This document shows, piece after piece, positions 34,867-46,524 of a stretch of 64,000 nucleotides of DNA. The first letter of the stretch is position 1, and every line of letters starts with the position of its first letter. The notes under the pieces were generated by a model. The model was not told where the DNA came from. It saw only the letters and a program-made list of their open reading frames with translations, and did no database searches. The stretch is from Flammula alnicola (taxonomy: Eukaryota; Basidiomycota; Agaricomycetes; Agaricales; Strophariaceae). The position numbers were made by a program, and so were the translations under genes. The DNA is taken from contig JADNRV010000060.1 in assembly GCA_015499995.1 (NCBI GenBank), positions 1 to 64,000 of the forward strand. Reading direction: 5' to 3'.

Positions 34867-36263
34867 CTACAGCCGACTACGAGGACTATCTTCTGAGCTC
34901 TGCAACTCTTCCAAAAACTCTTTCGAGATAGGATAGTCGGTGTAGCCCCTCGGGTCCACCGTCCCTCTCGAGTAATACCGACTGCGATCGCCTTTATCCA
35001 CTGGCAGTCCTTTCCTCAACCGGTAAGGAAGGTCAGGCTAAAAGCGAAGAAGATTTATAATCAATGCCCCGTGAACAACAACAACTCTATTACAAGAACT
35101 CACGTTCGATATGAAAAGACGTCCGTACGCAATCAGGTCGCCCTTCCTCTCCGCGACATGCATCCCCGTCTCGCGGGTGTACCCTCCAGCCGTGATCAGG
35201 TGTTTGCCGTTGGCAATCCACAGCTTGCGGATGAAGTCGTTGTCGGCGCCCTCTGAGACGAACACGTCGTCTGAGGCTACGGGCTGCCCTTTTTCAAGGG
35301 GGTTGAGCCGCTTCTCGGTGACGTGCAGATAGGCTAGGTCGGGGTGCCGCTGCAGGATTTGAGTGAGGAGGTAGGTGTAGGTAGGTGTTGGGTCTGCCAT
35401 GCCCATATCTAATCGAATAGGAGTTGTTTAGCATCAATTCCACATGTACGACTTGGAAGGTATCGTTCGCACCTTGATGAGGACTCCAAGGACTCAACCT
35501 CAACCCTGTCTTCCTCGCCCCGACGCGTTTTACGACGGCGTCCAAGACCTCCAAGGCGAACCGTGCCCTGTTCTCGATGGTCCCGCCATACCGATCCGTC
35601 CGTGTATTACTTACATCCTGCAAGAACTGGTCGACCAAGTATCCATTCGCACCATGGATCTCCACACCGTCGAACCCTGCGAGCTTGACCGCGTTCTCCG
35701 CTGCCTGCGCGTACAGCTGCACATACGCCCCCACTTCATCTAGGGTGAGGGCTCGAGGTGCAGGTTCGGTCGAGGCTCGAGTGGATAGTGGGATAGAAGA
35801 GGCGGAGACGTAGGGTGAATTGAGGGATGTGGTGGAGACACCCAGTTCCTTTTCGAGCTCGCGCGGGACTGCCGCGCGTCCGAGGGCCCAGAGCTGCAGG
35901 TAGATGAACGAGCACTTTGCATGCACCGCCTGTGTCACCTACCCTCTTCACGTTCAGTACCATCCAAAACCGTCAGAATCTCCACCGCAAACTCACCTTT
36001 TTCCATGCAGCAATCTGCTGCGCGCTCCAAATCCCAGGCGCGTTCCCGTACCCGCCCGCTTCCGGCGCGATGAACGTCGCTTCCGAGATCAGCAGCGTCC
36101 CGCGCACGCTCCCTCGTTGCGCGTAGTATTGCGCCACCACCGAGTCCAGCGGCACGTGGGCGTCGTTTGCGCGGAACCGTGTCAGAGGCGCCATCACGAC
36201 CCGGTGCAAGAGCTCCATGTCACCGATCCGGATGGGTGTGAATAGGGTTGGAGCGGTGGTCAT
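34867..36263 (-). CDS. NADH:flavin oxidoreductase / Old Yellow Enzyme
   Basis: Four exons: 35997-36263, 35473-35938, 35104-35408 and 34867-35037. The total is 403 codons, 402 residues, typical of the family. It is an FMN-dependent TIM-barrel enzyme that reduces activated C=C bonds with NAD(P)H. Family marks: RVVMAPLTRFRA near residue 22 (FMN contact), YLQLWALGRAA, the active-site and substrate block FDGVEIHGANGYLVDQFLQD followed by NTRTDRYGG and ENRARF, and the C-terminal FMN phosphate motif with LITAGGYTRE, GDLIAYGRLFISN and PDLPYRL. No signal peptide; probably cytosolic. The natural substrate cannot be told from sequence. The gene is in single copy here. Confidence 0.93.
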
Positions 36264-38132
36264 TGTGGAGGGTTGGATTCAAGATGGATACAAGACGGGA
36301 GCGCGAGATGCTGAGCCCTCAGTCGGCTATTGGGGAGAAGAGTTGCCGGTTGGTTTTACTGAGCCCGATGTTGCATGCGCCTCGTTCTCGCCCTGCATCA
36401 GGTCCGCGTCTTCGCATCGTGTTCCGAAGTTCCGATATACTCGAGCGCCAATCGTTCATGACCCACGCTTAAACTAAAGCTTTCATTGATGTTTACCTCA
36501 CGTAGTTCGTGGCTGGCATAGGCTGAATCAGATGGCGACAGTTAATTATATGACAATGTTAACTCGCCGCTTGTGAATGTACGACTAGTTTTGAATCCTC
36601 TGCGCCGCGGTTCAGGAGAAAGACGTATCGATACCAAGAGCAGAAGTCTTTAGAGAGTCTGCTGCTTGGCCTTTCGCGGTTTCTGGCCTCTTTCCGCGTC
36701 TGCCACGAATATATGCGCGCCGAACCCGTCGCGATCATGGCAAATGCAGCGCGCATGATTTCCCTCCCGAGTCCGAGTCCTTTTTGCCGCGCTACATGAA
36801 GTATCATCGATCTCTGGGCAGGCATGTTCCGAAATACACGAGCGCCAACAGCTTGTGGGCCGTGGCCAGTGCTCATGTTGAAGCTTTCATTAATTCGTGT
36901 CCAATGGATCATGTCTTGGCGGCCATCCCTAATGAACTAGGTGCCATTCCATCTGGCCGTAGGACCAGCAGCAGGACCGGTTTAAACAGGCGATTTTTTT
37001 TTCGGCATGTAGGGATCGACTACCTCCTGAATGAGTCTTCTCTGGGAGGTAGGTGCTTAGAGGAGCAATGGAGGCAAGGACTTAGGAGACGATATAGATT
37101 CCAGAGCGATATAAATTCCAGAGCGAGGTTCGGTATGACTGGCAAAGCATCAGATGGGTTAACTTAATACTTATGACAGAGATAACTCACCACTTGTGCT
37201 TCAAGTTGGCCTTGCTTTGAGCTTGGCAACTAGGCATCGATCATGGATGTCTTTGAAGCCAGTGTTCGAGGCTCCTGACCTGCTTCTGCGATGAGTCACT
37301 ATATATGCGCAGGCCAGACCTCTGGAACAGTGCCGGAGCTGTCGGAATCATGATTGGCCTGATGGTGGTGGTGGTGGCGGTTGGAGCTGCTCTAATTGGC
37401 CAACAGTCCGACCCACAAGGCTTTTCCAGGCGGCGGAGCTAATCCCAGTGAAGATGAGTTCAAACTTGTATCAAATCTTGGCGCGCAAGCTTTTCCATTG
37501 GGCAACGACAACTCAAGTACTCACGGGTGCGGGTGTACATAGTACTCTGGATTGCAGCGCCAAATCAATGAATCCTTTCCTCGCCAGGCAGCCCGGTCCT
37601 TTACGCCTGGAAGCCCAGTATGTGAGCCTCCGAGTAGGAAGGGATATCAGCATCTGATGAAGGACGTCAAGATGTCGTTAGCTACTTCATGTTATCGATA
37701 AACGTGTATGATGGAGGACCACACTCCAGCTTGTTTGGAGCATCCCTTACCTTCGGAAATATGTCATTGTCTGCCTAGCGAGCCATAAGGTTGAGTTCGG
37801 AATATCGTATCAGACTGACAGCGAGCTTGATGAAACCTGTACATACTCAATTGATTTGAATTGAACAAGAAAAAAAAGTCCGTCACAACTCACCTACGAC
37901 ATTTGCGCCCACTTTTCTCGTCCTCGACACATATTCCCAACCTCAAGCCTCGAGGGCAAAAAGAAAGGTCCCTTGACCCCTGGTTGTGAGCCCCTGAACA
38001 CAGACGCTGCCAGAATTGGATCCGGCTGTCGTTTTGGGCCCATTTGGACCTTGAGCTTGATCAGCGACCACATCCCCGCGGCTCTTGACCACAGCGACCA
38101 CGCCGACGACGAGGACGAAGGATACTGCTTGA
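36264..38132. other. Intergenic between OYE and FHA-RING genes
   Basis: No gene of normal size is supported. A diverged direct repeat of about 70 bp (pattern GTTCCGAA...CGAGCGCCAA...GCTTTCATT) occurs at about 36,421-36,490 and 36,828-36,895, upstream of the oxidoreductase. A 30-codon frame at 37,350-37,442 is listed separately. The rest shows only shadow frames. The promoter of the FHA-RING gene should lie near 37,850-38,130. Confidence 0.45.
37350..37442 (+). CDS. Possible 30-residue single-span membrane micropeptide
   Basis: ATG at 37,350 to TAA. The peptide begins MIGLMVVVVAVGAALIG, an ideal transmembrane stretch, and ends with a basic tail (SRRRS). A TATATA box lies about 45 bp upstream. 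It may be chance from the GGT-rich tract; there is no comparative support. Confidence 0.15.
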   Translation: MIGLMVVVVAVGAALIGQQSDPQGFSRRRS

Positions 38133-39963
38133 ATGGACGGGCACTTGCACGCAGGAAACGAATCGCCGCCGACAAGAACTACCATTTTGGGGTCATTCTT
38201 GCGGGGAAGGCCCAGGAATTCCTCACAGTCACATATCCAGCTCAACACCGAGCTCCACAATCACCCTCTCAGGGAAACGTCCCCCTCCGCACAACAACCA
38301 CCTTCTCCAAACGCCGCCAGCGCCGCAAGGAGACGTTCTGTCGTGCCCAGCGTCGCAGCTTTAGCTGGTCAAAACTCACATAACAACAATTCCAACACCG
38401 CATCTGGCTTGGGCATAACATCCATGCTCAGGCGAAGAAGATCAGCTGGCAACGTCGCTGGGCCGAACCCAGTCTCTCCGCCAGTCATAACAACGTCTGC
38501 TACAGCAGCAGCGGCACTAGGCATGGCTACCTACACCAGGCCAGCGCAACCTCCCGCAGCAAACAGCCACCCGACCACGACGGCAGCCACGGCAGCCACT
38601 GGCCCCACTTCCAGTGTTAGCCATCGAATCCGACTCGTACCCCACCTAGATACCCGGCGTTCTCTCAGATTCGACGCTATCAGCCGTGATCTCGGGGAGG
38701 GCAACCCAGCGTTACGCATTGGGCGGTTTACAGATCGTTCAGGGTTAGGGCTTGCAGCAGTCAATGCCCTTGGTTCCAACAAATTAGCATTCAGATCCAA
38801 GGTCGTCTCTCGTGCACACGCCGAGATTTGGGTAGAACATGGAGGCAGGTTCTTCGTCAAGGACACGAAGAGCAGCTCGGGCACGTTCCTCAACCACGTT
38901 CGGTTGAGTCCAGCCAATACGGAATCACGGCCCTTTCAGATCAAGGACGGCGATATCCTCCAGCTCGGCGTTGATTATCAGGGCGGTGCTGAAGATATTT
39001 ATAAGAGCGTGAAGATTCGAATCGAGCTTGGAAGGGAGTGGCAAGCCTCTGCTAATGCTTTCAAGTACGTCTTTCTCTCACTCCTTTCGTATTGAACTTC
39101 TGGTTGACTTTTTTTGCCTAGCACGAATGCACTGAAGAATCTTAAATCTCTCGCTCTTCCTGCGGCTGCAGGAAAACAACCAGCTACCGTAGTGAAATTG
39201 CCCTCAGGAGGCAGATCACAAATACCAGATTGTTGCATCTGTTCGTATCTTTCTCTTTTTCGTACAAGAAAAAAAAATTAACTGCCACGTTACCTCAGGT
39301 CTTTTCAGTGTCACGATCCGTCAAGCCCTCTTTATCGCCCCATGTTCGCACACATTCCACTACAAGTGCATTCGTCCGCTCCTCGAATCGCACCACCCAG
39401 CCTTCTCCTGTCCCCTCTGCCGGACCTTCGCCGACCTCGACGACGACGTCGAAGTGGAGATAGAATACGAAGAGGACGCTGATGCCGAGGAAGTCGAAGC
39501 CGGCCTTGGCGACGACAAGGAGCTCTCGAGCAGAGAAGCCGACATCGACATCGATGTCGACTCGCCGCAGGCATCTGACGACCATGGCCACAGTGGCCAT
39601 AATCACAACCATTCGCAATCACACGATGTGCTGATGGACGATAACCTTCCTGGCTCGCGCTCGAATTCGGGCCTGGGCGTGCGTGGCGACCGGGAGGCCG
39701 GGGCGGAGACAGAGGTTGAGGGCGAGGGAGGGTCGGGGCTGAATACCGTCGCGAGGATCCGTGGCGCCAGGAGAAGTGCGCCCGCGCGGCCTGCCGGGGG
39801 CAGCGGCAGTGGAGATAGGGCATCGCCACTTGCCGATCTGACGGATGAACCGGACGAGGAGATGCTCGACGTTGGTCATGAGATGGGCGTTATCGACGCA
39901 GAGGGAGACGCAGATGTCGGGGTCGATGTGGATGGCACTGTTGGCGGTAAACGAAAACGTTGA
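38133..39963 (+). CDS. FHA-RING E3 ubiquitin ligase-like protein (Dma/CHFR type)
   Basis: Three exons: 38133-39064, 39122-39240 and 39299-39963, giving 571 residues. The ATG follows an in-frame TGA directly. A low-complexity Ser/Pro/Ala N-terminus (1-165) precedes an FHA domain at about 168-300, with the phosphothreonine-pocket motifs LRIGRFTDR, SKVVSRAHAEIW and DTKSSSGTFLN. A RING-H2 finger follows at about 348-400: CCIC, then CSHTFHYKC, then CPLC. The second intron splits the first zinc pair. The acidic and low-complexity tail ends in a basic KRKR cluster that may act as a nuclear signal. FHA plus RING is the architecture of Dma1/Dma2 and CHFR, which link phosphorylated targets to ubiquitination at mitotic and septation checkpoints. 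The specific role here is inferred from that family. Confidence 0.9.
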
Positions 39964-40820
39964 CTCCAACTCTAGTGATGACATCTGCCGACCCTAACCT
40001 GTTCTCGTATTTTCCGGACTCTGCTTACTTCTCTGTTTCTGTTTCTCTCTCTTTCTATCGCTCTGTAACCACGGATGTACTATCTCAAGCACACGAAGTC
40101 CACTTGGTATTCTCAATATCCGGGTCTTTTCTTCAGATATCCGTTCAACCCTCTGGATTCCTTAGCAACTTACCCTTTCTGACGTTCCGATAGGACATAC
40201 CATCACTTTCCTACGCCTGCAATGCGTGTCTTTGCACATACTACTACTGTATATGGCCCAACCTCATAATTTCAGTCTCTCTCGATGTTAATTATTTACC
40301 ATTTCCTCTTTCTGTGGCTCAATGCAGGTGGACTGCGACTATGATTTTATTTTCTCCTTCAGCAGGTCATCGTGGAACCGTGAAAGTTCCCCTTTGTAAT
40401 ACTCTATTATCATATTTTTACTAGCCTTGTACAATTCTCATGAAACGCATCTATGTGTACATTCTGCTTGTTCTTTCTTTGTGCTCGAACATCACTCATT
40501 GATCGTGTTCTATTTATAGCAACGATGCTGCTCCATCCTGTCGAGATCTCTCTCTCTCGTTGCTCTCGCGTCAACTCCCGCTGAGTCCTGAAGCTCATTT
40601 AATCAGAGTGTGTTCAAGAAAGGGAAGATATTGATGTACAAATAACGGAAATTTGAACGATGTAAAGCCGCGTCTTAGACTCTTGGTCGATCTCATTTGG
40701 TAAATTTAAAATAGACTATTGACGAAAAAAAATTGTTATACATATACAAAATGAAGCGTGATACCGAGACAGCTTGTAAAACAGGAAAGACATCGTGTAA
40801 TAAAGTAAAGACGCAACTAT
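39964..40820. other. Convergent 3' intergenic region
   Basis: Lies between the ends of the FHA-RING gene (plus) and the small heat-shock gene (minus). AT-rich, with a CTCTCTCT-type tract near 40,550. No gene is supported. Confidence 0.5.
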
Positions 40821-41394
40821 TCAGTTGACCGTGATCTTTTTGTGTGCATGCTCTGGAGATGCCTTGGGAAAAGTAACAGTCAAGACACCATTATCCATAT
40901 GTGCCTTGATCTGATTCTCCTGGAAGAGTAAAACCATGCACATTAATAAAATTCGGAAAGTACAGTATAGATAAATCAAACATGCCTTGACGCCCGGTGG
41001 GAGTTGAAGAGTTCTCGAGAACTTGCCGAACTGGCGTTCTCTGAAAGCATAATCCCCTTCCTCACGCTCTGAAGAAATCGTGCTTTCACCGGAGACGGTC
41101 AAGTTTTGGTTATGCACCTCAATATCTACATTGTCCTTCTTGAGTCCAGGAAGCTCGAAAGTAGCAGTTACGAGGTTCGTTTTAGAATTTTCGTGGAGAT
41201 CCATTCTGGAGACGATGCATGAGGCATGGTCAACGGTTGAAGTAGTGCATTTGGTACTTCGGCTTTATAGCTCGGACTGCTCCGGATCCTTCTATTGCTT
41301 TGGAAGGTCCGGGGGCACGAGCGGTCGAAGTATCGTCGAGGAGCCGCTCGAAGTCGTAGAAGGGCTCGTACAAGAAGACTCTTTGAGAAGACAT
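40821..41394 (-). CDS. Small heat-shock protein (Hsp20/alpha-crystallin)
   Basis: Three exons: 41258-41394, 40986-41205 and 40821-40919, giving 151 residues. The first intron is GT-AG (52 bp). The second begins GCATGT and ends TTCCAG, a GC-AG intron (66 bp). The alpha-crystallin domain covers about 47-147, with LVTATFELPGLKKDNVDIEV, LTVSGES, YAFRERQFGKFSRTLQLP and MDNGVLTVTFPK, ending in the C-terminal KKITVN extension. It is an ATP-independent holdase that binds unfolding proteins, probably cytosolic. A TATA-like GTATATAG lies about 45 nt upstream of the ATG. I could not find a convincing heat-shock element. Confidence 0.93.
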
Positions 41395-42837
41395 TGAAGA
41401 TATAAAGTCGACGGAGGAAGATATAAGCTCTTTGAGAGGCTATATACCTTTCGTGGTGGTCAGACAGTTTCATCGTAGATCGTCAGTATTGGGCCACTCC
41501 CAGACAAATATTTACATCCGCGAGCCTGGACAAGAGCCATTGCTGCGCGTTTTACGAAACTCGAATGTGAGAGTGTGGGTTGAGAGGCAGAGGTATATTC
41601 GAGGAATTGGGTAGTTAGAATTATTCACTGCAGCGTCGACAGTTTTTAGCCTCTCGGCAGGATGTGTCAGACATGAGTACTAAGTAGTGTGGCAGCCTGA
41701 GTATGTCGCTCCACTTATTTAAAGTACAAGCAACTTCTAGATACACCGCATAACACGGTGCTTAATTTAGTCTACTCTTTGGACTCCCCAGTCAAGGAAA
41801 AGTATACAATAATTATTCTGAATGGTTTAGATTGACGACACTTTGGCGAATCTGATCGTGAGGCTGCATTCGGCTTCGATCGCAGCTGCGCCACAGTATT
41901 AAGGACTAGCATGGATTACGTAATTCCGGATATTTATCCAAATCCACCTATTTGCCGGATGTGGATGGATGTGGATAAAAACGCTCGGTACCGCGGATTT
42001 TGTGGATAAACTGCCTTAAAGTTCTCTGTAGCCGTTGTACGCATCCCTATCGCTACGTGAATTTATTGGCATATTATCAGAGGTCCTTAAGTCATATATA
42101 CTAATTCTTATGCACATGGATGCGGACTGAGAGTCCTAGACGCTGAATATCTTTTGCAGGCAGCCGAAACCTGGTTTGATGGCGTTGAACAGGACGGCGT
42201 CCTGAGTAAATGATGATACTAATGTGTACATCATGTTACGAATTGTTAACCAAATAACCGATTGTTATTCTTAGCGGAATTAATTTATTCCTACGTCTCG
42301 ATGACATTTTATATTTTTCAGGTGAATAAAGCTACAAGCATCTGTACTCCATCGACAGTAATCTTGCGAATTATCGAATTGGATCAAGTGATGAATCAAT
42401 CCGTATAGATTTATCATATCGATAAAATTCCAGTTTACCACGATCTGGATTTGGATAAGCACGTCACATATGCAGTCTTACACAGTATCTGCATCAAATA
42501 TTCCATATTGGGAACAGACTGGCATGCTTGCGATAATAACTTGGCTGTCTGTATCGAAACGCACTCAACGTGGACGATAAGAAGTTACCTAGGAAACATT
42601 CAGTTTCACAGTGCATTGTCTTGTTCTCGCTGACTTCGTCACGATGCATATGATTGCCGAGCTTCTCCTTATCTAATCTGGTCTAAACTAAGCGAACTTT
42701 TGGTCTTCTACTTCCTACGCCAAGGGATGCAGGTGCCAGGCACTTGTGCACACAGTGACAGAAATACCTGAAAGTCCACTATAACGGAACCAGTCGGATT
42801 TTGCTCTTGCTCTTTTCATAGCTGCCATCTCGGCGAC
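41395..42837. other. Intergenic between Hsp20 and DUF3445 genes (divergent promoters)
   Basis: Both flanking genes are transcribed outward, so both promoters lie here. A perfect 13-bp inverted pair, TTATCCAAATCCA at 41,934-41,946 and its complement at 42,446-42,458, brackets 500 bp of AT-rich sequence with many GTGGATA-like words. This may be a small inverted-repeat element. No coding sequence is supported. Confidence 0.45.
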
Positions 42838-44149
42838 ATGATTCACTCCCTCCAGACATATTTAACACTCTGGGATTCAGAGATTAGCAACCTGTTCGCT
42901 ATCACAGCCTTTGCTATCGTTATCGCCACCTTGGTCGTTATCCGATACATCAGCTCGAGATTCATAAATTCCAACCCATCGAAACCCACAGACTATTTCG
43001 CATTGACGGGCGTACCCAGACCCAAACCGCTCCCTAACTTTAACATCAATGAGACGAAACCGCGCCCTTATCGTCCGTTTCGTTGGGTATACCATCAGAC
43101 AATGTGTAGGTGTCGTTTTTTCCTAAGATAAGATAGAGTTGCACTTATCGCTCATCCATAGCCTTAATGCCTATGGAGCCCGACTGGTGGCTGGAAATAG
43201 AATCAACGTACAAGGAAAGGACGGCCCAAAGGAAAGAAATATATAGCAAGGAAAGGAAGACCGTCTTAGATGCCTTTCCAGGGAGCGAACCGGCTTGCAC
43301 GGAACTTATGGAGATGGTAATCCAGTTTCTTTGCGCTCGCTATCCCAACCTGTTCCGCTTCGACGCTGTTAGCGGGATTTTTCACAACGGCATCCTGCGC
43401 ACGACATTCGACACCAAGGCCATCGAACCTTTGGCATTTTTACTACACAATGTGCCGGAAGACTTCGCTATTATGTTGGAAGATGAGAAGACTGGCTTGT
43501 ATCATTTACGCGCTGGGATTGTCATTTCTGCTATCGGGTGGAATATCGGCTTAAAAGTCGGGAAACCACTTCACGAAATCCATGAACCTGTGCCATTTTA
43601 TGAAGAGAGAATGAAGAACTCGATGGACCGGTGAGTAAATATCCATCTGGCACTTAATTTTAGAACTGACAACTGTGTGGTAATAGTTATTTCAGCAAGA
43701 TGACGTGCGATAAACCCATCCAGAGAGGTTCTTGGGGTTTCGAAGTCGGTCAGCCGCTATACCTGCAGACCAACGATCCGCACTGGTCGGCGAGGGGCGG
43801 CCAGAATCCTGACCTTGACGTCAATAACATTTACTTGCGAGTCGATTGGCAGACTCTCAGACGACTCCCAAAGTCTCGCGCTATCGTTTTCAACTTCAAG
43901 GCCCTGTTTACGCCTCTGACTCAGTTTAGGAACGAGCCATATATTCCACGGCTCGTTTCGACGATTCTTCGGGACGGCGCGCGGCCCTTCATGCAATATA
44001 AAGGGACGAATCATACTGAACACAAGGTTTTGCCTGCGCTAGATGAATGGGCAAGAGAGCAAGAGGAGAAAGGTTGGGTGCCTAAAGATTGGGCAGTCAG
44101 AACTTTGGACGAGAATCCGTTCTATCCTGGATGGGAATCTCAACAGTAG
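42838..44149 (+). CDS. Membrane-anchored DUF3445 protein (heme-dependent N-demethylase alpha-like)
   Basis: Three exons: 42838-43105, 43162-43630 and 43687-44149, giving 399 residues. The alternative acceptor at 43,695 would remove three residues. An N-terminal transmembrane helix (about 19-41, IVIATLVVIRY) anchors a soluble domain. The conserved family blocks are PYRPFRW..YHQTM, MEPDWWLEIESTY, RYPNLFRFD, NVPEDFAIMLED, KVGKPLHEIHEPVPFYEERM, RGSWGFEVGQPLY, YLRVDWQTLRRLPKS and a C-terminal LDEWAREQE. In bacteria the related subunit is part of a heme-dependent oxidative N-demethylase; in fungi such proteins are uncharacterised and often misannotated. The reaction here is unknown. Confidence 0.85.
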
Positions 44150-44569
44150 TTAGGTGCCATTTTTCTTCGCGGAGATTCTATTGTTAGAAATAGAATACAT
44201 ACATAAATATGCTTGTAAACAAATATCCTCGAGAAATATGCAGGTTGTTCCGTTGGCTAACGGCTGGGATCGGGCTTGGATCAGCCTGTTTGTTGACAAT
44301 TGGTTGAAAAGGAAGTTGTGAATGCACTGAAGTCGCGCGAAGGTAGCCGCTGCATTTTATAGCCTAGTTTTCCTCAACATATATGAGGTGCTCCTGTTAT
44401 AGATTCAGAGCGGATACAGGGTTGTGCCAACACCGGGTGGTTGCGCCACACAATCAAAACATTCCGAGTCTGTCGCATTTGGGTTTGTTGTCCAAAGGCC
44501 TCAGACTACCCATTCAAGTTCCCTCAGCGGCATGGCTGACTGAGCCTGACTCTTCTTTGAGCAACTGCC
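44150..44569. other. Intergenic, upstream of the methyltransferase gene
   Basis: About 420 bp without coding sequence. It holds the 3' end of the DUF3445 gene (AATAAA-like words near 44,190) and the methyltransferase promoter. Confidence 0.5.
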
Positions 44570-45908
44570 ATGGCCACGTTTGCGAAATCGACCTTCAATG
44601 CCTCTATATACTCTGCATCGCGCCCAACATACCCTTCACAACTATTCGAATACATATTTGACTTCCACCGACGTGGATCCAAGTTGAATAAGCCACAGTG
44701 GGAAAGAGCTGTAGATGTTGGTTGTGGAACTGGTACGGGTGTCGAAACGACACACTTGACCTCCTTCGCCGTCTTTCTAATGGATTTTGACATACGAGAT
44801 GTCTGACAGGTCAAGCAACCGCGCACTTGCAGCCTTTCCGTGAAGTTATTGGAGTTGACCCATCTCTCGGGATGCTCGAGCAGGCGCAAGCCTCTCTCGT
44901 AGGATCACCTCAAACCAAGTCAAGTGGTCCAATGTACAACTTCGCTCAAGGCTCGGCAGAAGACCTGCGCAAAGCAGTACCAGAAGACGGAAGTGTCGAT
45001 CTCTTGATTGCCGGTACGTTGTGGTCGGTACACTTCTGACAACAATTTCCCAACTAATGACATACGACTCTCGAAGCTCAGGCTGCACACTGGTTTGATT
45101 GGAACAAAGTATGGCCGGAGATGAGCCGCGTGTTACGGCCTGGTGGTACTGCTGCTTTTTGGGTAAGCATTCTTCGTCACAATGCCCTTTTGTACCTATA
45201 CTTATGTACCCCATCCTAGATTTATGCAGAATTTCGGCTCACGAAATACCCGATGTTGGGTCCTCTCATTACCGCATATGCACAGGGTACAGACCCTGTT
45301 CACAGCGTGGGCCCATATTTCCAGCGTCCTGGACGAACGATACTCGAACGATACCTTGTCGACGTGCCGGAACCACCCAAGGACGGCGGATTGGAAGAAC
45401 TAACGCGAGTATACTTTTGCGGTGAGTATTCGTCTCAGTCGATTACACCCAATGCTTGTTAATAACTGATAAACGGAAAATAGGTGAAGACATCCCAACA
45501 GTCATTCCCAAAGATGCCCCGGTGCATTCCGTGCTGATGCGCAAAGAGATGAAATGGCGTGACTTGCTAGCCTACTTCCGAACATGGAGCTCGCTACACA
45601 CGTATCATGAGCGATATCCAGACGACCTCAAGAAAGAGGAAGACACGAGGTTTCTCAAAGAGGACCTTCTGCATGGCTTAGAACCAAAAGGTGAGCACGC
45701 TATTATTGCACACTCGTCATCATTGTGGTTTTATTCATGCTATGCGATTTTCTGCACAGACGAACTGCAAGGCGGGGATATCGCGATTCGCTTCTGGAAG
45801 GACCTCCGCCAAGGCGCTTTGGAAGCCACGCCTGGCGCGCCGGTCGGGCCAGAGGATGTCGTTCTGGTAGAATGGCCCGTGGCGCTGCTCCTCACGCGAA
45901 AACATTAA
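44570..45908 (+). CDS. Class I SAM-dependent methyltransferase (trans-aconitate methyltransferase-like)
   Basis: Six exons: 44570-44732, 44810-45013, 45077-45162, 45220-45421, 45484-45690 and 45760-45908, giving 336 residues. SAM-binding motif I is AVDVGCGTGQAT (about residues 46-57). The acidic strand-2 end is VIGVDPSLGMLEQA. Motif III is in DLLIAAQAAHWFDW, and a post-motif reads EMSRVLRPGGTAAFW. The N-terminus FNASIYSASRPTYPSQLFE is the usual start of fungal proteins annotated like yeast TMT1 or Crg1. It should transfer a methyl group to a small carboxylic acid or similar metabolite in the cytosol. The substrate is not predictable. Confidence 0.9.
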
Positions 45909-46524
45909 ATCATTGGAAGCGCACATGTAGAGGTACCCGCAGTTATGAATTTCTCTCATCCGATCTTGCAACAGATGATCTAGAGTGTAAGGGGTGGATT
46001 CAGTTCTCGACTCGTTGGTTCCACCGGCAGCGGAGGATAGTTGTAATGATAAAAATAAGCAGAGTTCGCAAGACGCTTACAGTCTCTCGTTGTTTCCTCG
46101 GGCATTTACACCCTGCCTTTCCATCATGGTCCGTTCGTCATCAATTCAGTAATCAAGTGACTCCTATCTTTCTGACAAGTAATGCGTCCGTTTACATCGC
46201 TCTGTCAGTTCTACAATCCTCTCTACGTGCTACCGATAGGCATATCTGATGGTCTGGATGCTACTAGCTGACATTGAGCATTTCGTGCCTGGCCGACATG
46301 CGATTCCCGACTTCAACCTCAAGTTTGACGCAACCTTCTCAAATTTCCGTGACATCGACATTGATATCTCAATGTCCTGTATAATGTTCTTAAGGGGAAG
46401 GTCATTCTAGGTAGAGCGAATTCACCCCCTCTCGATTTCTCAACTGTATTCTGTGTCTACTCTTGAAAGTAAGCCAATACCGTGACCCACGAGCTTCAAC
46501 ATTGACAGTGGAAATAGACTACCT
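45909..46524. other. Intergenic between methyltransferase and secreted-protein genes
   Basis: About 615 bp with no supported gene. It presumably carries the terminator of the methyltransferase and the promoter of the secreted-protein gene. Confidence 0.5.

Noticed and set aside
36559..36912. 117-codon minus frame upstream of the oxidoreductase
   Set aside because: No family resemblance, and it overlaps the diverged promoter repeat. Coding potential is not convincing.
39332..39829. 165-codon minus frame, Arg/Pro-rich
   Set aside because: Antisense shadow of the acidic tail of the FHA-RING protein.
41400..41700. Heat-shock elements upstream of the Hsp20 gene
   Set aside because: Only partial GAA/TTC words with wrong spacing; no three-unit element is present.
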